This document shows, in pieces, positions 48,441 through 61,802 of a stretch of 64,000 bases of DNA. Source of the DNA: Suillus spraguei (lineage: Eukaryota > Basidiomycota > Agaricomycetes > Boletales > Suillaceae); contig JABCPU010000088.1 of assembly GCA_016800925.1 (NCBI GenBank), positions 62,001 to 126,000 of the forward strand, read 5' to 3'. The first letter of the stretch is position 1. Every line of letters begins with the position of its first letter. The notes beneath the pieces were generated by a model. The model was not told where the DNA came from. It saw nothing but the letters and a program-made list of their open reading frames with translations, and searched no databases. A program made the position numbers and the translations under genes.

Positions 48441-48991
48441 ACCAGGTATCAGGGGATTTGAAAAAAGGCTCAGCGGAGAGTTCCATTCGATGTGACAGAG
48501 ATGTAGGCTCCTCACGCTGACTGGTAAGATAGACATCTATCCTGCATACGCCGGTGATAACAAGATAACGGACGCTATCCTGCCATCACACGTGCAATGG
48601 AAAACATGAAACTTCGTCACAGTACCGAGGGACAAACGAGTGGCACTTCTGGAAATTGAGCGTTGAGAGACAGGTCACAGACCGTCGTAGACCATGTTTG
48701 TCGGATACGTAAATATGAAATATTCGACTTTCTCTGTATGATGGGGACGCTCCGCAAGTGTTGTGTAGAGTCCAGACCGATCCGAGTTGTCGATCGTGAT
48801 GAACTCGTACAAAGAGTTAACTACCGCGCGATGGAAGTTGGTGCATACACGCTCGGCAGTGCAGTCAGGTCATTAAGGGAAATTTTGCCGAAAGAAAAAC
48901 GATGACCCACAGCCCATAAGCATCAAATAACTTGTTAGTGGTCATGGTTGAGATGAAAGATGGCGCTACTAAAAACTCAACTTATCAAGTA
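48441..48991. other. Spacer between the copy 2 upstream flank and hydrolase copy 3
   Basis: A plus-strand reading at 48663-48905 (80 codons) has no recognised motif. Nothing else is supported. Confidence 0.4.
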
Positions 48992-51034
48992 CTACACCTT
49001 ATCGAACCAAACCTCAGCACGGTCTTTCACAGTCGTATGCGTTCGCTCCCTCTCTGTCAGTTGACCCACGAGACCAAACAAGCCAAACCCAACAACTTTC
49101 CCACCTTCCACAATGAACTCTGCTGTAGCTTCGGACGTCCCTATCTCCGCTGTCTCAAAGGGTGTGCTGTCGTGCCCATATCCTTCCGGGAACAATGAAG
49201 TGTACTGGACCACGAACGTATTGCCAGACCGATGCACGCCTCGGATATGAGACGACCATATACGAGGCCATGCTGCAAGCAGCTGAACCGACTGGGGAGC
49301 ACTTGACTTCCCTCTATCCACTGCAGCAAAGTCGGAGATCACATCTTGACAATACGAGGAGCCGCCGGAGGGAGTACAAAAGGTGATAGCGCCGTATCCG
49401 GCATTAGCATATGTGCCCGAGAACTCTTCGAGTGCAAGTTCTAGATCAATGACGTTTTCGGGTGGGGGCGTGATTGGTTTCTCAGACATACTGGGTTTAC
49501 TGCGGTGATAGGTGAGCAAATGGAATGGAACTTGAAAACGACAATAACAAACATCGGTGTTAAGGGTTTTGACCGCAAGTTCAGAGCCGCATCGACTATA
49601 CGCTTAAATATATCCATCACGGGTGTTGCTTTATCGCCGCCATTGGCAAAAACGACGACTCCGACATCGTCATTTGGAAGGAATGAGACTAGCGAGGATA
49701 ATCCAGGAACCGACCCTGTGTGATATACGATCTAATACCTGGCATCAGCCATCATGTGAAATAGCGGATGAGCATTTGTTACATCGTGGCCCAGATACGA
49801 ATTTCGGAACCAGCCCATCCCATACCCCTGAATCGATACCTCAGGATCAGCTGAGGCACCGATGGATACGGAGTATGACTGCGATGCGTTCCCATACACA
49901 GACAATGGTATGACAGTAGCGTTATCGTGTACGCCCTTGTTAAGCCACAATGCGACCCATTTCGACTGAATGACAACAAAGATATTTAGGTAAATAAAAT
50001 GAAGGCAAAAAAAGCACATACCATGTCTACGGCACTCGAGATTACACCTCCTGCACCGGCCATCAGCGTTCCCATCTCTTCTGTGAAACACTCAGGCAAA
50101 AGTCTGCCACTGCTGGTCCATCCCTGAGTGAATCTGCCGGTCTTCCCAGCCTTTCCTGGTGAGTACGTAGAAGAGGACATTCCCAGTGGCGTGAATATTC
50201 GATCCTCTACAAAAGATGTGTATGTTTGTGCGGAGTAGGTTTCAATGATGTATGCGACAGTCGTGAACATCTGTTCGTGAATTATGAAGACCCATTTGAC
50301 GCATTTTCCAAGACCTCGTTACCTTGTTGTTGTACGACCACTGTTCCCGGAGTTCAAAGGCTGGCCTTAGATGGCGCATTCGCAATACATCATCTTTCGG
50401 GCTGTCGTACGGTCCATACGAGTAGTCATGGCTATCTCACATTTCATAGAATCTTGCATTGAAGCGAAGGATTTGAGTGAATCTTACCGAGGAAGGCCAG
50501 ACACATGAGAAAGGATATCTTTCATATTTGCTTTCTTGGACGCCCAATCATCCATCAATTCCCATTCTCCTGGGAGAATATTTTGTACCAAGGTGTGCCA
50601 ATTAAATTCCGACAGACCGGGAGGAAGCGGCGTGACGTTTCTTCCATGATCGTAGTCATCCATTAAAATTCCAAGAGCGCTCGCGCAGAAAGCCTTGGAT
50701 ACAGAGGCCATGTGGAACAACGTCTGGAAAACGCAGCTTCAGAGTTCATACAAGAAGAAACTTGAGCAGTTCGCACGTCTTCTGTTGTCCTGTCCCCATC
50801 CTCTGTCCTGTTGCCCCATGAATGAAATTCCGGTTCACCGTACCTTGGGACAACTGCAACAGATAGTCCAGTGATGTTCCAAAGATCAAGGGTCTCTTGG
50901 ATAGAGTTGGAGAGCTCTGAGGTGATAACTTGGCCATTGTTTACCCCAGCAGAATCAGCTAAGAACGTTAGCTGTGAAAGATGGGCGAATGGCTGGCTCA
51001 AGAAGCCTAATGCTACACTTAACAATTTAATCAT
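48992..51034 (-). CDS. Serine hydrolase of beta-lactamase/transpeptidase fold, copy 3 (intact)
   Basis: Seven exons (51034-50777, 50723-50488, 50431-50323, 50270-50022, 49965-49783, 49731-49574, 49499-48992) give 566 residues. The S-x-x-K catalytic pair is Ser93/Lys96 in MASVSKAF. A second-motif candidate is the Tyr of QWSYNN, placed as the Y-x-N of class C enzymes. The family (PF00144) covers fungal esterases, peptidases and transacylase-like enzymes; the substrate here cannot be predicted. The N-terminus is hydrophobic (LLSVALGFLSQPF) and may be a signal peptide, suggesting export. The C-terminal ~170 residues (EEFSGTYANAGYGAITF onwards) form a separate beta-rich domain typical of long fungal members. 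It is the only copy of three that reads without a frame break. Confidence 0.8.
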
Positions 51035-51642
51035 GATGTTAAGAAGGGGGTAACAGAGAGGTCACTCGGTGACCAGCCTCAGTGCGAGATCTCGAACCCG
51101 ACTAATAAGAAACATTGTGGGAGCGGAATGCGGAACCAAAAGGATAAGAAGTCTTCTAGCTTATAATTGTCTTCTTCCGTACCGGACCGTTTTGACTCAG
51201 ACAATGTGCAGTATCTGAGGGTAACTCACGAGCACGCGTTGCGCAGTTTTGCCCATTCCATGTATGTTTGTCATATACCGCTGCTCCTGACTTCCAAAGC
51301 TGCAAGATTAATGTTACAAGAGATTTTCAGGTCGTATAACCAAGATAAGAAGTCAGCTGATCTCCTGCTCAGGACCTTCTCGAAGTTCATGTATAGCCTA
51401 TATAAGGTACATACATGCGAAAAGACAAGTTTCCTATCGGGCCGCCTTTGCCTGCAGAAATCACCTGTTACGAGAGTCCTTCAGGGTCGCGACACGCTTC
51501 GAGATGCCTGTGACCTGTGTTAATCTGGGACATTGGACGATGGAATGATCCTTAGCTAGATTTGGGGCCCGGATTTCAAAAACTTGGAGCCAAGAGGGTA
51601 CTTGTGATTCATGATAGGGGCCTTGCTGTAGTGCTGGGCTAT
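51035..51642. repeat. Duplicated upstream flank, copy 3 unit
   Basis: It matches the region upstream of copy 2 (47838-48440), as described there. The match ends at GTGCTGGGCTATG, immediately before the palindrome at 51643. Confidence 0.7.
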
Positions 51643-51670
51643 GATGGTACCTACGGCCGTAGGCACCATC
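51643..51670. repeat. 28-base near-perfect palindrome
   Basis: The arms are GATGGTACCTACGG and CCGTAGGCACCATC, with one mismatch across 14 pairs and no loop. It sits exactly where similarity between the two duplicated upstream flanks ends. Confidence 0.85.
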
Positions 51671-52430
51671 GATGATAGGTAATAGAATGTTTCAGGCTCG
51701 TGAGAATTCGAATGTATTTTAAATAACATCGCAACGACGACAATAGGAATAAACTCATTAATAAATATAATATGTCTTGTGAACGTTATAAATATTAATG
51801 AGGAGCGAATATTGAAGTTCCGCTCACCATTGTCATCCTTGGCTAGGTTCGCCCTGGGCTTATCATCATGGAATAGACATTTTCAAAAGGCCCGATGTCG
51901 GCCTGAGTGAAGTGCACAGCCTTTCTGATTTTAGCATACCGGTAGTCTAGATGACCTATTAAAAGTTATCTTCAACGTGTTCAGTTTCTGCGGTTTCAAG
52001 TAGGATCAATGTTCAGAAATGACCTACTACGAGTGGTCGAATTTATATGTTTTTGTAGTGTGCGGACGTGGAACATTCACCGTGTTACTAAAGTAACTAG
52101 TTTACGCCAATCAAACGCTTACGATGATGACATTTCTGGATTAGGCAGTTCATAACTTGCCCTGGCATCTTCGAAGCGGGCATTACCAACTAGTGCTTTG
52201 CTTGCCTCAACTCTTAAGTAACTTAGAGGCGCTCCGCGGTTGAGTTGCTCACTCCACTCCTTAACTTAATCTCTTCACGTTTTCACGATTGCCTTGCGAC
52301 TCCCTTGTGCCCTTGCTGTGGCCGTACCTTTGTCTTTTTAACTCGGGATTACCTTCGCCATGCCTCTCCATTATCCCCACCAGTATGAGACTTTTCTCTC
52401 CCTGCTTCCTTATTCACAAAATTTTACAGA
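51671..52430. other. Spacer upstream of the beta-helix gene
   Basis: No gene is supported. The last ~150 bases (52289-52430) may hold an unassigned first exon or 5' leader of the beta-helix gene. Confidence 0.4.
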
Positions 52431-54014
52431 ATGATTATCCCTCGGGCAGCTTCAAACTGCGAGCCCGCCGACCCATCCAATACTCTTACAGACCGCCTAA
52501 ACACACTCCTCAACTCTTCTGGTCCTGGTTATGTCTTGAGCCTCTGTCCAAGCACCCAATATTTCATAGAAGCCCCCATTCTTTTTGTGTCACCCAATCA
52601 GGAGATCAGTACTCTTGGTTATCCTACCGATGACAGCAGAGCTGTCTTGGTGGTTAATGGCGCTGTGTCAAATGGTACTGGCCAAACAACGGCTGTCACT
52701 GGCACTTGCGCTAATTGTGACGGAGTCATATTGCGAAACGTGCAGGTAAAGTCATGGACCCTTCATTATCTATCCTCGTGCTAATTGTTATCTCACAGAT
52801 TAACGGCACGCGGGCTGGTGCACCTCCCATCGCCGGAGGTGCAAATATCGAAATGGGCGGTCCAAACTCAGGCCAGCTTATCGAATACGTGCATTCTTAT
52901 GACCCCAGGAGTTGGTCATGTCTTCATATTGCTGAGGGACCTTTGAATTGCACCAATGTTACCGTCCAGAACAATGACATTGGACCCGCGGGATCCGATC
53001 TTTTCCAGCAGTGGGCGGACGGAATAAGTGTGGCATGCACAAACAGCCTTGTTCGTAACAACATGATCAACAATCCGACGGATGGAGGCATCGTATTGTT
53101 CGGCTCTCCAGGGACTAGAGTTGAAAACAACACCATCTGGGTCGAGAATGTAAGTGCACATCTTTTATGCCTTCTTGTTGGTTCCTCACCGTAATACAGA
53201 ATACACTGCTCGGAGGAATAAACATGGTTGACGTAACGCCCTTCAGCGGTGATTATAAGGGGGTTGTGGTCACCAACAATACCATTATTGGTGGGTTCGC
53301 CACTAACCCCGACACAGGGTCTGCTACCAAGGGTACAAATAACGAAGATGTCATTATCAAGTACGGACAGCCACCTTTTTTTCTCATGTCTCGCCAAGGT
53401 GTTGACAAGTATGATTTAGAATCGGAATTGCAATTGGTCCCCGAACCTGGTTCGGGAATGAGTATCTCAACAACGTCAGCACTGGTGGTACAGTGCTCAA
53501 CAATCAACTCACTGGCGCATTCAGCTATGGCATTGCCATATCGTCTGCAACCAACTTTACTGTGGAAAACAATATCCTCATTGGAAATACTTCTTTTATT
53601 GGGGCACGCGGTCCCAACTGCACTACTGGTGACCCAACGCCCTCTCCTGCACCCTTTATTATCGATATCAATAACACTGCGCAGAGCACGACCCAGTCGG
53701 ACTTCGCGGACACCAGCGACGGAGACTCCTTAACCTGTGTTCTACCCCCTGATGGTGGTGACTATTGGCCATTCGGTGGAAACCCATCAGCTTCACCCAC
53801 TCCCGAACCCTCGCCGTCGAAGAGTAGTCACTCTTCAACCGGTGAAATAGTTGGTATCGTAATAGGCGTCATCGTTGGCATCCTCTTTATAGCCTTGGCT
53901 GCATGGTATATTCGAAAATGGGCCCTCAAGCGTGCAGAGGATCGCACTCACCTTGCAACTACGCGGCACGCCCACGTCCGGAAGGGATATGTTCGAAGCA
54001 AGGAACAGTTCTGA
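52431..54014 (+). CDS. Right-handed parallel beta-helix (pectin-lyase fold) protein with C-terminal membrane anchor
   Basis: Four exons (52431-52745, 52799-53149, 53200-53360, 53420-54014) give 473 residues. The body is rich in short N-x-I / V-x-N-N-x-I turns (VTVQNNDIG, LVRNNMI, VENNTIW, VVTNNTIIGG, VLNNQLTG, VENNILIG), the pattern of PbH1 coils. A Pro/Ser-rich linker leads to one transmembrane helix (GIVIGVIVGILFIALAAWYI) and a basic tail. It therefore looks like a surface-anchored protein with the beta-helix outside. No signal peptide is seen in this model. A start in an earlier exon is likely; an ATG at 52358 spliced by GTATGA..TTACAG (52382-52429 region) would join in frame but adds no obvious signal. 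Pectin lyase catalytic residues were not identified, so enzymatic activity is not claimed. Confidence 0.75.
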
Positions 54015-54428
54015 GCCTCCCATACACACTTTTCTGCTTTATCCACGCTTTCTTCACCTGTTCTCTTCATTGTAACGTGGTACTTTTCACAATCATTCTT
54101 CTGACGATCGATAAATCGTCGGACGTTTCTGTTCCCTATCTGGACCAATCAGAACGCTGTATTGTTTATAGCGTATATCATGCATATATCGCCAGTACCT
54201 TCAAGTTCTGGTAGTACATATCCCTTACATGCTACTCCTTAGGCCTTAGAACTTGTAACTTAAAAAAGAGTTTGATTTTTGCAACGCGAATGCTCGAAGA
54301 TGACTAAGCAGGCTGGTGAAGTGGTGGCACGAGTGATTCCAAATCCATTACCCGCAACTCCGTACACGATCAAGTCGTTTGACCCAAGTTCAGCCGCAAG
54401 TTTGTTCCTGTCTTAACTTCACGCAATA
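54015..54428. other. Intergenic region before the poly(A) polymerase gene
   Basis: It contains the beta-helix 3' end and the poly(A) polymerase promoter. An ATG at 54300 opens a 39-codon frame but does not splice in phase to the polymerase, so it was not used. Confidence 0.45.
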
Positions 54429-57121
<2,693 letters not shown>

Positions 57122-57639
57122 AAAAAAGGTCCCACAGCGGTACTGGTCCCTTGAACAAGCTCTAGCTTTGCTCCAGCTTGCTCGTTGCTCGTTCTGGGGG
57201 GCCACAGACCAGCTGTCACGACACAACAGCCCAGTTTTCATTGGCATGGCCATCCAGGTGTTTGGTTTATTTATACATTTTTCTACAGGGACCGAAGCAC
57301 ATGGCCAGATACGTTGGGCAAACGTTCAGACCTCAACAGCGCAGTACAGTGGGATGAGTGTTACACTTATGTCCGTTGGCTTTTATTGTCACATGTCCAT
57401 TCCAGCGTCCGTGCTATTTTTTTCACTTTAATTACTCCTCGCCTTGGCACTTAAGTTTGGCAGCGTCGATATTTTCCTTCGTACTTCAGAATCTTAAAAC
57501 CCAGAGACACGAATTTGTATCGTAACTTACGTATGAACTATAAATTTTCTGCGATGTTAAATGTGGGATGTAAATACATAAATGAAATCAACGCGAAGTG
57601 TCGTGAGATGCATGAAGTCCATAAATAAGGTGCTTGGGA
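57122..57639. other. Convergent gap downstream of poly(A) polymerase
   Basis: No supported gene. Readings in this stretch are short and lack motifs. Confidence 0.45.
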
Positions 57640-58681
57640 TTAACGATTGTGTAACAGAGAATTCCTTGACAAGTTATTGATTGTAATCGCAGGTGTCTGC
57701 GAGCTCCGGCGTCTATTAGGGTTCAAACAGGGAAAGTCACGTTCTATTCGCGGTGAATCAGGATCGCGGACGCCCATCACGAGTCTTGATCCCAGTGCTT
57801 CAAAGTTGAGACCAGCACCTATCTTGAAGTCGTCTGACTTCCATATGCGCTGGTAAATGTAGGATTCTGATTGGAAGACGGTGGAGGAGGCGGGGGAAAG
57901 CGATACGAAGGGTGTGCGGAGCCAGATGCGGAGGCGGTGGGATGCGCCGGCGGGTGTCGAAGTCACAGGTATGACGCTAAGGGAAGTTGATGAGATTGTA
58001 AATGGACGTTATGAAGGGGGACATACTAGATCAGGAATGTGACGATTTGTGGTTCACATTCTAATCTCATGTAGCAGTCTTCGAAGAGTGTTTTTCCGGC
58101 ACCTCCGGCTTCGTACTCTAGGGAAGACTGTATAGGCCGACTTCTACGAGCTTCCATCTATATAATTTATATTGAACTAGGGTTTTATGTTATAGAGAAA
58201 GGACGAACCTTACTATGAAGCTAACGTGCGCATGACCTACGACGCCCTGATATATTACCATGTCCTGTGTTGCATTTCGCAGTACAGCAAACGTAGCGTC
58301 TCCGACAGATCGAAAATCGGGGTCTCTCCCAATCCAAAGGTCATTATCGCTAAATATCCGGTGGTCGACGCCTGCAGTGTGGAGCCAGGCGCGCATGTGG
58401 TACAGACAGCCAGCTGGTAAACTCGTTCGTGGAGGAAAGATGCTGGCAAGGGTGAGCCTAAGTTATTGTTAAGCTTGGCATGTTGTGACTTACAAAACAG
58501 AGAAGTCCAGCCGCCGGGGATCTATTGATAGTCTCAGGGTGACTGGAGCACAAAGCGCTCGTTCAACATGACCAGCTTTCATTGACAGGGACAGGGTGTA
58601 GTGATTTGGTTGATCTGCGTCAGGTTCAACGCTTTCCATCTCAGGTAAATCATGAGGACGGGAAATGTAAGAGGACGACAT
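57640..58681 (-). CDS. Uncharacterised 299-residue protein
   Basis: Four exons (58681-58494, 58457-58214, 58157-58027, 57976-57640) join in phase on the minus strand. The first intron is only 36 bases, shorter than any other in the window. Visible features are an acidic N-terminus (DLPEMESVEPDADQ), alternating hydrophobic strands suggesting a beta-sandwich (HYTLSLSMKAG, VTLRLSI, MVIYQGVVGHAHVSFIM), a Trp-containing NDLWIGRDPDF motif, a central GGAGKTLFED loop that is too short on one side to be a Walker A motif, and a basic Arg/Asn-rich C-terminus. There is no signal peptide or membrane helix. I do not recognise the family. An earlier start at 58859 through an extra splice is possible. Confidence 0.5.
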
Positions 58682-59354
58682 ACAGCACGGAGAATTGCAG
58701 GGGAAAACTGCCAGCTTGTAGGTTGTAGGTGTATACCACCGTCTCTTGTGCGTCCATTTGCAAAAATGACTCTGAGAGACTGGGGGTTCTATAAGCAGCC
58801 ACAAAAACTACAATGATATATACGTACGCACTTTGAAGTAGTTGATCTTGCCAGTGCAAGAGCCGGTCTCAAATATCTGATGTTAATGACCGACACCGCA
58901 CAGATATAAACGACCGCACAGAAAATAAACAACGAAGCAGATCAATCAGCAACGAAAGAAGCCTTTCGGAGGCACGGAGTTACACATTGGTTCCCACAGG
59001 GGGTTCGTAAACCGGGAGGAGAGTCTCTTCATCAGCCTCCCGAACGCTCATGTTGATGCTATCCTGTCGGATCACCGACCATAGGTTCGAATGGATATTA
59101 GTGGGCATGTCACTAATTATCAGTCAGATCCGTGTGATAGCTTCGAAGATGGAGATTGGAACGAGCGGCCTTTGGCGGCGATTAAGAGGCGCTTCAACGA
59201 GTGGAAAGGATCAGCTACGTACAGGCTTACTTTAAGCAACCTGACGTATTATATTTGGTTCAAGTCGTACCTGACCCGACTAGGTATGTAACAATGAACT
59301 GTTTGTAAGTTAGTAATACGCTTTTCTTATGTAAAAAGGAAAGTTATAATTTTA
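58682..59354. other. Divergent promoter region before GATB
   Basis: A plus-strand reading at 59091-59291 (66 codons, with an ERPLAAIKRRFNEWKGSAT segment) is charged and helical-looking but not assignable. Otherwise nothing is seen. Confidence 0.4.
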
Positions 59355-61437
59355 ATGCTTGTTCGACGTTGTCCATGGCGCTTGTATCAGCTCTGGCGTC
59401 CACGACAGATCCATACTCGTGAACAAATCCACGACAAGCGTTGGCCCGGCTGGCAAGTAATTATAGGTATAGAAGTGCATGCTCAGATCAAGTCTCGCCG
59501 CAAGCTCTTCTCGGGTGCGTTTCCCAAGTCGAACGATCGCATCATCATATAATTTTAACATGCACAGAATCATTCACATCCCGTCCGGGTGAGACACCCA
59601 ATAGTACCGTGTCAACATTCGACGCCGCATTCCCTGGAACACTTCCGGTTAACCTACCTCACCCGTACTCCCGGCGTGCAAGCTGACCTTGCGTTACAGA
59701 CTCTGAACCCAAAATGCGTGGAGTTGGCAGTTAGAACGGCATTAGCACTGAACTCGAAAGTTCATTACCATTCAGCGTTCGACAGGAAACACTACTTTTA
59801 CTCTGACCTCCCAGCAGGATATCAAATAACTCAACGTTACTGTAAGCTCAACTCATAGTCCCGTAGGGTGTGAACACTGATGACTTATTCTTTCCACAAG
59901 CACCGTTGGCCTCGGGTGGCTATATAAAGCTCTCCAAAGGCGATGTTTCGGTGGGAATCACACAGATTCAGCTTGAACAGGTAAGACAGACGGAATCCTG
60001 TGCATCAACCGAAGCCGAAATGTACACAGGATACAGCGAAATCCACGTTTGATGGGCTTCGGCGTACATCGCTTATTGACCTAAATCGAGCTGGCTCCAG
60101 CCTGATGGAGATTGTTTCAGAGCCTGACATGCGGTGCATTGCTTCGATCTACATCATTCTCATGGATCACTTAGTCCATTTATCTAGATCCCCCGAAGAG
60201 GCCGCTGATTATGTTCGGACATTGCAGGCTGTCCTTCGCTGTGTTGGCTCTAGTGATGGCAACATGGAGCAAGTAGGGCGTCCGTCTCCTTCAAATGTGA
60301 TTCCTTCTTAATTTAATTATATCAGGGGTCCTTCCGCTGCGATGTGAATGTGTCTGTCAACAAACACGGACAGCCACACGGCACTCGCTGCGAAGTTAAA
60401 AACATTAACAGCGTCAAATTCATGACGACAGCGATTAGTCAGTGTCTGTATAGTCATTCCCAATTTCTGCTCATGTTCGAACAGCTTCAGAGGTCTTTCG
60501 TCATATCGAGCTGCTCGAAAGTGGCCGCCCTGTGCCGCAAGACACCAGAGGATTTGATGAAAATAAGGCCGAAACTTTCAAGCTCAGAAGCAAGGCAGAT
60601 TCCCCTGATTATAGATACATGCCCGATCCGAATATCCCTCCATTGCTGTTATTCGAGGTAACAGCTTCCTTGTAGTTCTGCTCATGTCACCTGAAACTCC
60701 GTATAGGAGTACATTGAGACCATCCGCAAGACCATGCCGGACCTCCCTGCTGCAACCCGTGTCCGCCTGCTAAATCTTGGGCTATCTGAGCGCGACACAG
60801 ATGTACTCATGGCCATCGACTCGGGTCGCGAGGTTGGATTTGATGGCGAACTTGGAAAGGGCGCTGTGGCTTACTTTGACTCCCTCACGCGACGAAGGGA
60901 TCCGAGAGTCGTTGTCAACTGGTTTGTTTGGTTTTCTCCTAGTCTTAGAAGTTTTATGCATATCCAGTAACACCCAGGATGACACACGAGCTCATTGGGC
61001 AGTTGACTGCTCGGAAAGAGACCTTCAGCGATAATCCCGTATCTGTCGAGCAACTAGGCGAACTCATTGACTTGGTGCAGGATAACAAAATCACTGGTGA
61101 GCCTTCTCCTTTTGCCCAGCATCATATTTATCGACTATCACTATCAGGGACTTCAGGAAAATCGATATTGAAGCATATCATTGCCAATCGTTCTTCGTCA
61201 GCTCCTTCCGTGCTTGCAAAGGAACTTTCTCTTGAGGCTGTATCAGAAGTTGATAACGTGTCCACTCGAGCATGGTGTGTCGAAGCTATTGAAGCGCTTC
61301 CTCAAGAGGCGGAAGCAGTGCGCCAAGGCAACCCTCGAGTTCTCAACAAGCTGGTGGGTAAAGTTATGCAACTGAGCCGTGGACGTGCCGATGCCCAAAA
61401 TGCACGTGTTGTGCTAGAAGATGTTTTACGAAAATAG
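59355..61437 (+). CDS. GATB: Mitochondrial glutamyl-tRNA(Gln) amidotransferase subunit B
   Basis: Eleven exons (59355-59514, 59568-59647, 59700-59841, 59901-59980, 60030-60133, 60188-60272, 60326-60437, 60485-60657, 60707-60921, 60978-61096, 61148-61437) give 519 residues. The N-terminus is Arg/Trp-rich and lacks acids for ~30 residues, a likely mitochondrial presequence. GatB landmarks are IGIEVHAQI (37-45), [72 protein letters not shown] and the C-terminal YqeY-like domain ([22 protein letters not shown]). GatB binds tRNA and, with GatA and GatF or GatC, turns mischarged Glu-tRNA(Gln) into Gln-tRNA(Gln). It is also known as Pet112. Confidence 0.92.
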
Positions 61438-61802
61438 CTTCCTCATAACATCAAATAATGTAACTTCTTGAGTGATTCTTCTTCAACAAGGTTCAAGAGA
61501 TTATCCGCTAAAACGACCAAACTGGCACTATATAGCTTCTTTTTTTGAATCATATCAGGATATGTAGTAGTATTAAACAGCGGTATTAGTTTGACTGATG
61601 ACGAGGAGTTGACCACGTACGTTACGTACAGCCTAGAGAATCACGTGACGTAGCGATCATCAAGCGCGGCGCGGTGCCGCGTGGGGCCAGGTACACTCAG
61701 TTTGGTCCCGTCAACCTCTACAGGTGGTTTCAAGTTGACGCCGCTTCTCTCATCCATATCTGTGCGGTCAGTGCTATCGTAAACTGCAGGACAACCGATG
61801 TC
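61438..61802. other. Intergenic region between GATB and VAC14
   Basis: The genes are tandem. No further gene is seen; the region from ~61640 is GC-richer and presumably the VAC14 promoter and leader. Confidence 0.45.

Noticed and set aside
54300..54416. ATG at 54300 opening a 39-codon frame as the start of poly(A) polymerase.
   Set aside because: It ends in a stop and no GT donor joins it in phase to the conserved FLGVTPPIS block, whereas the ATG at 54429 does so with a 49-base intron.
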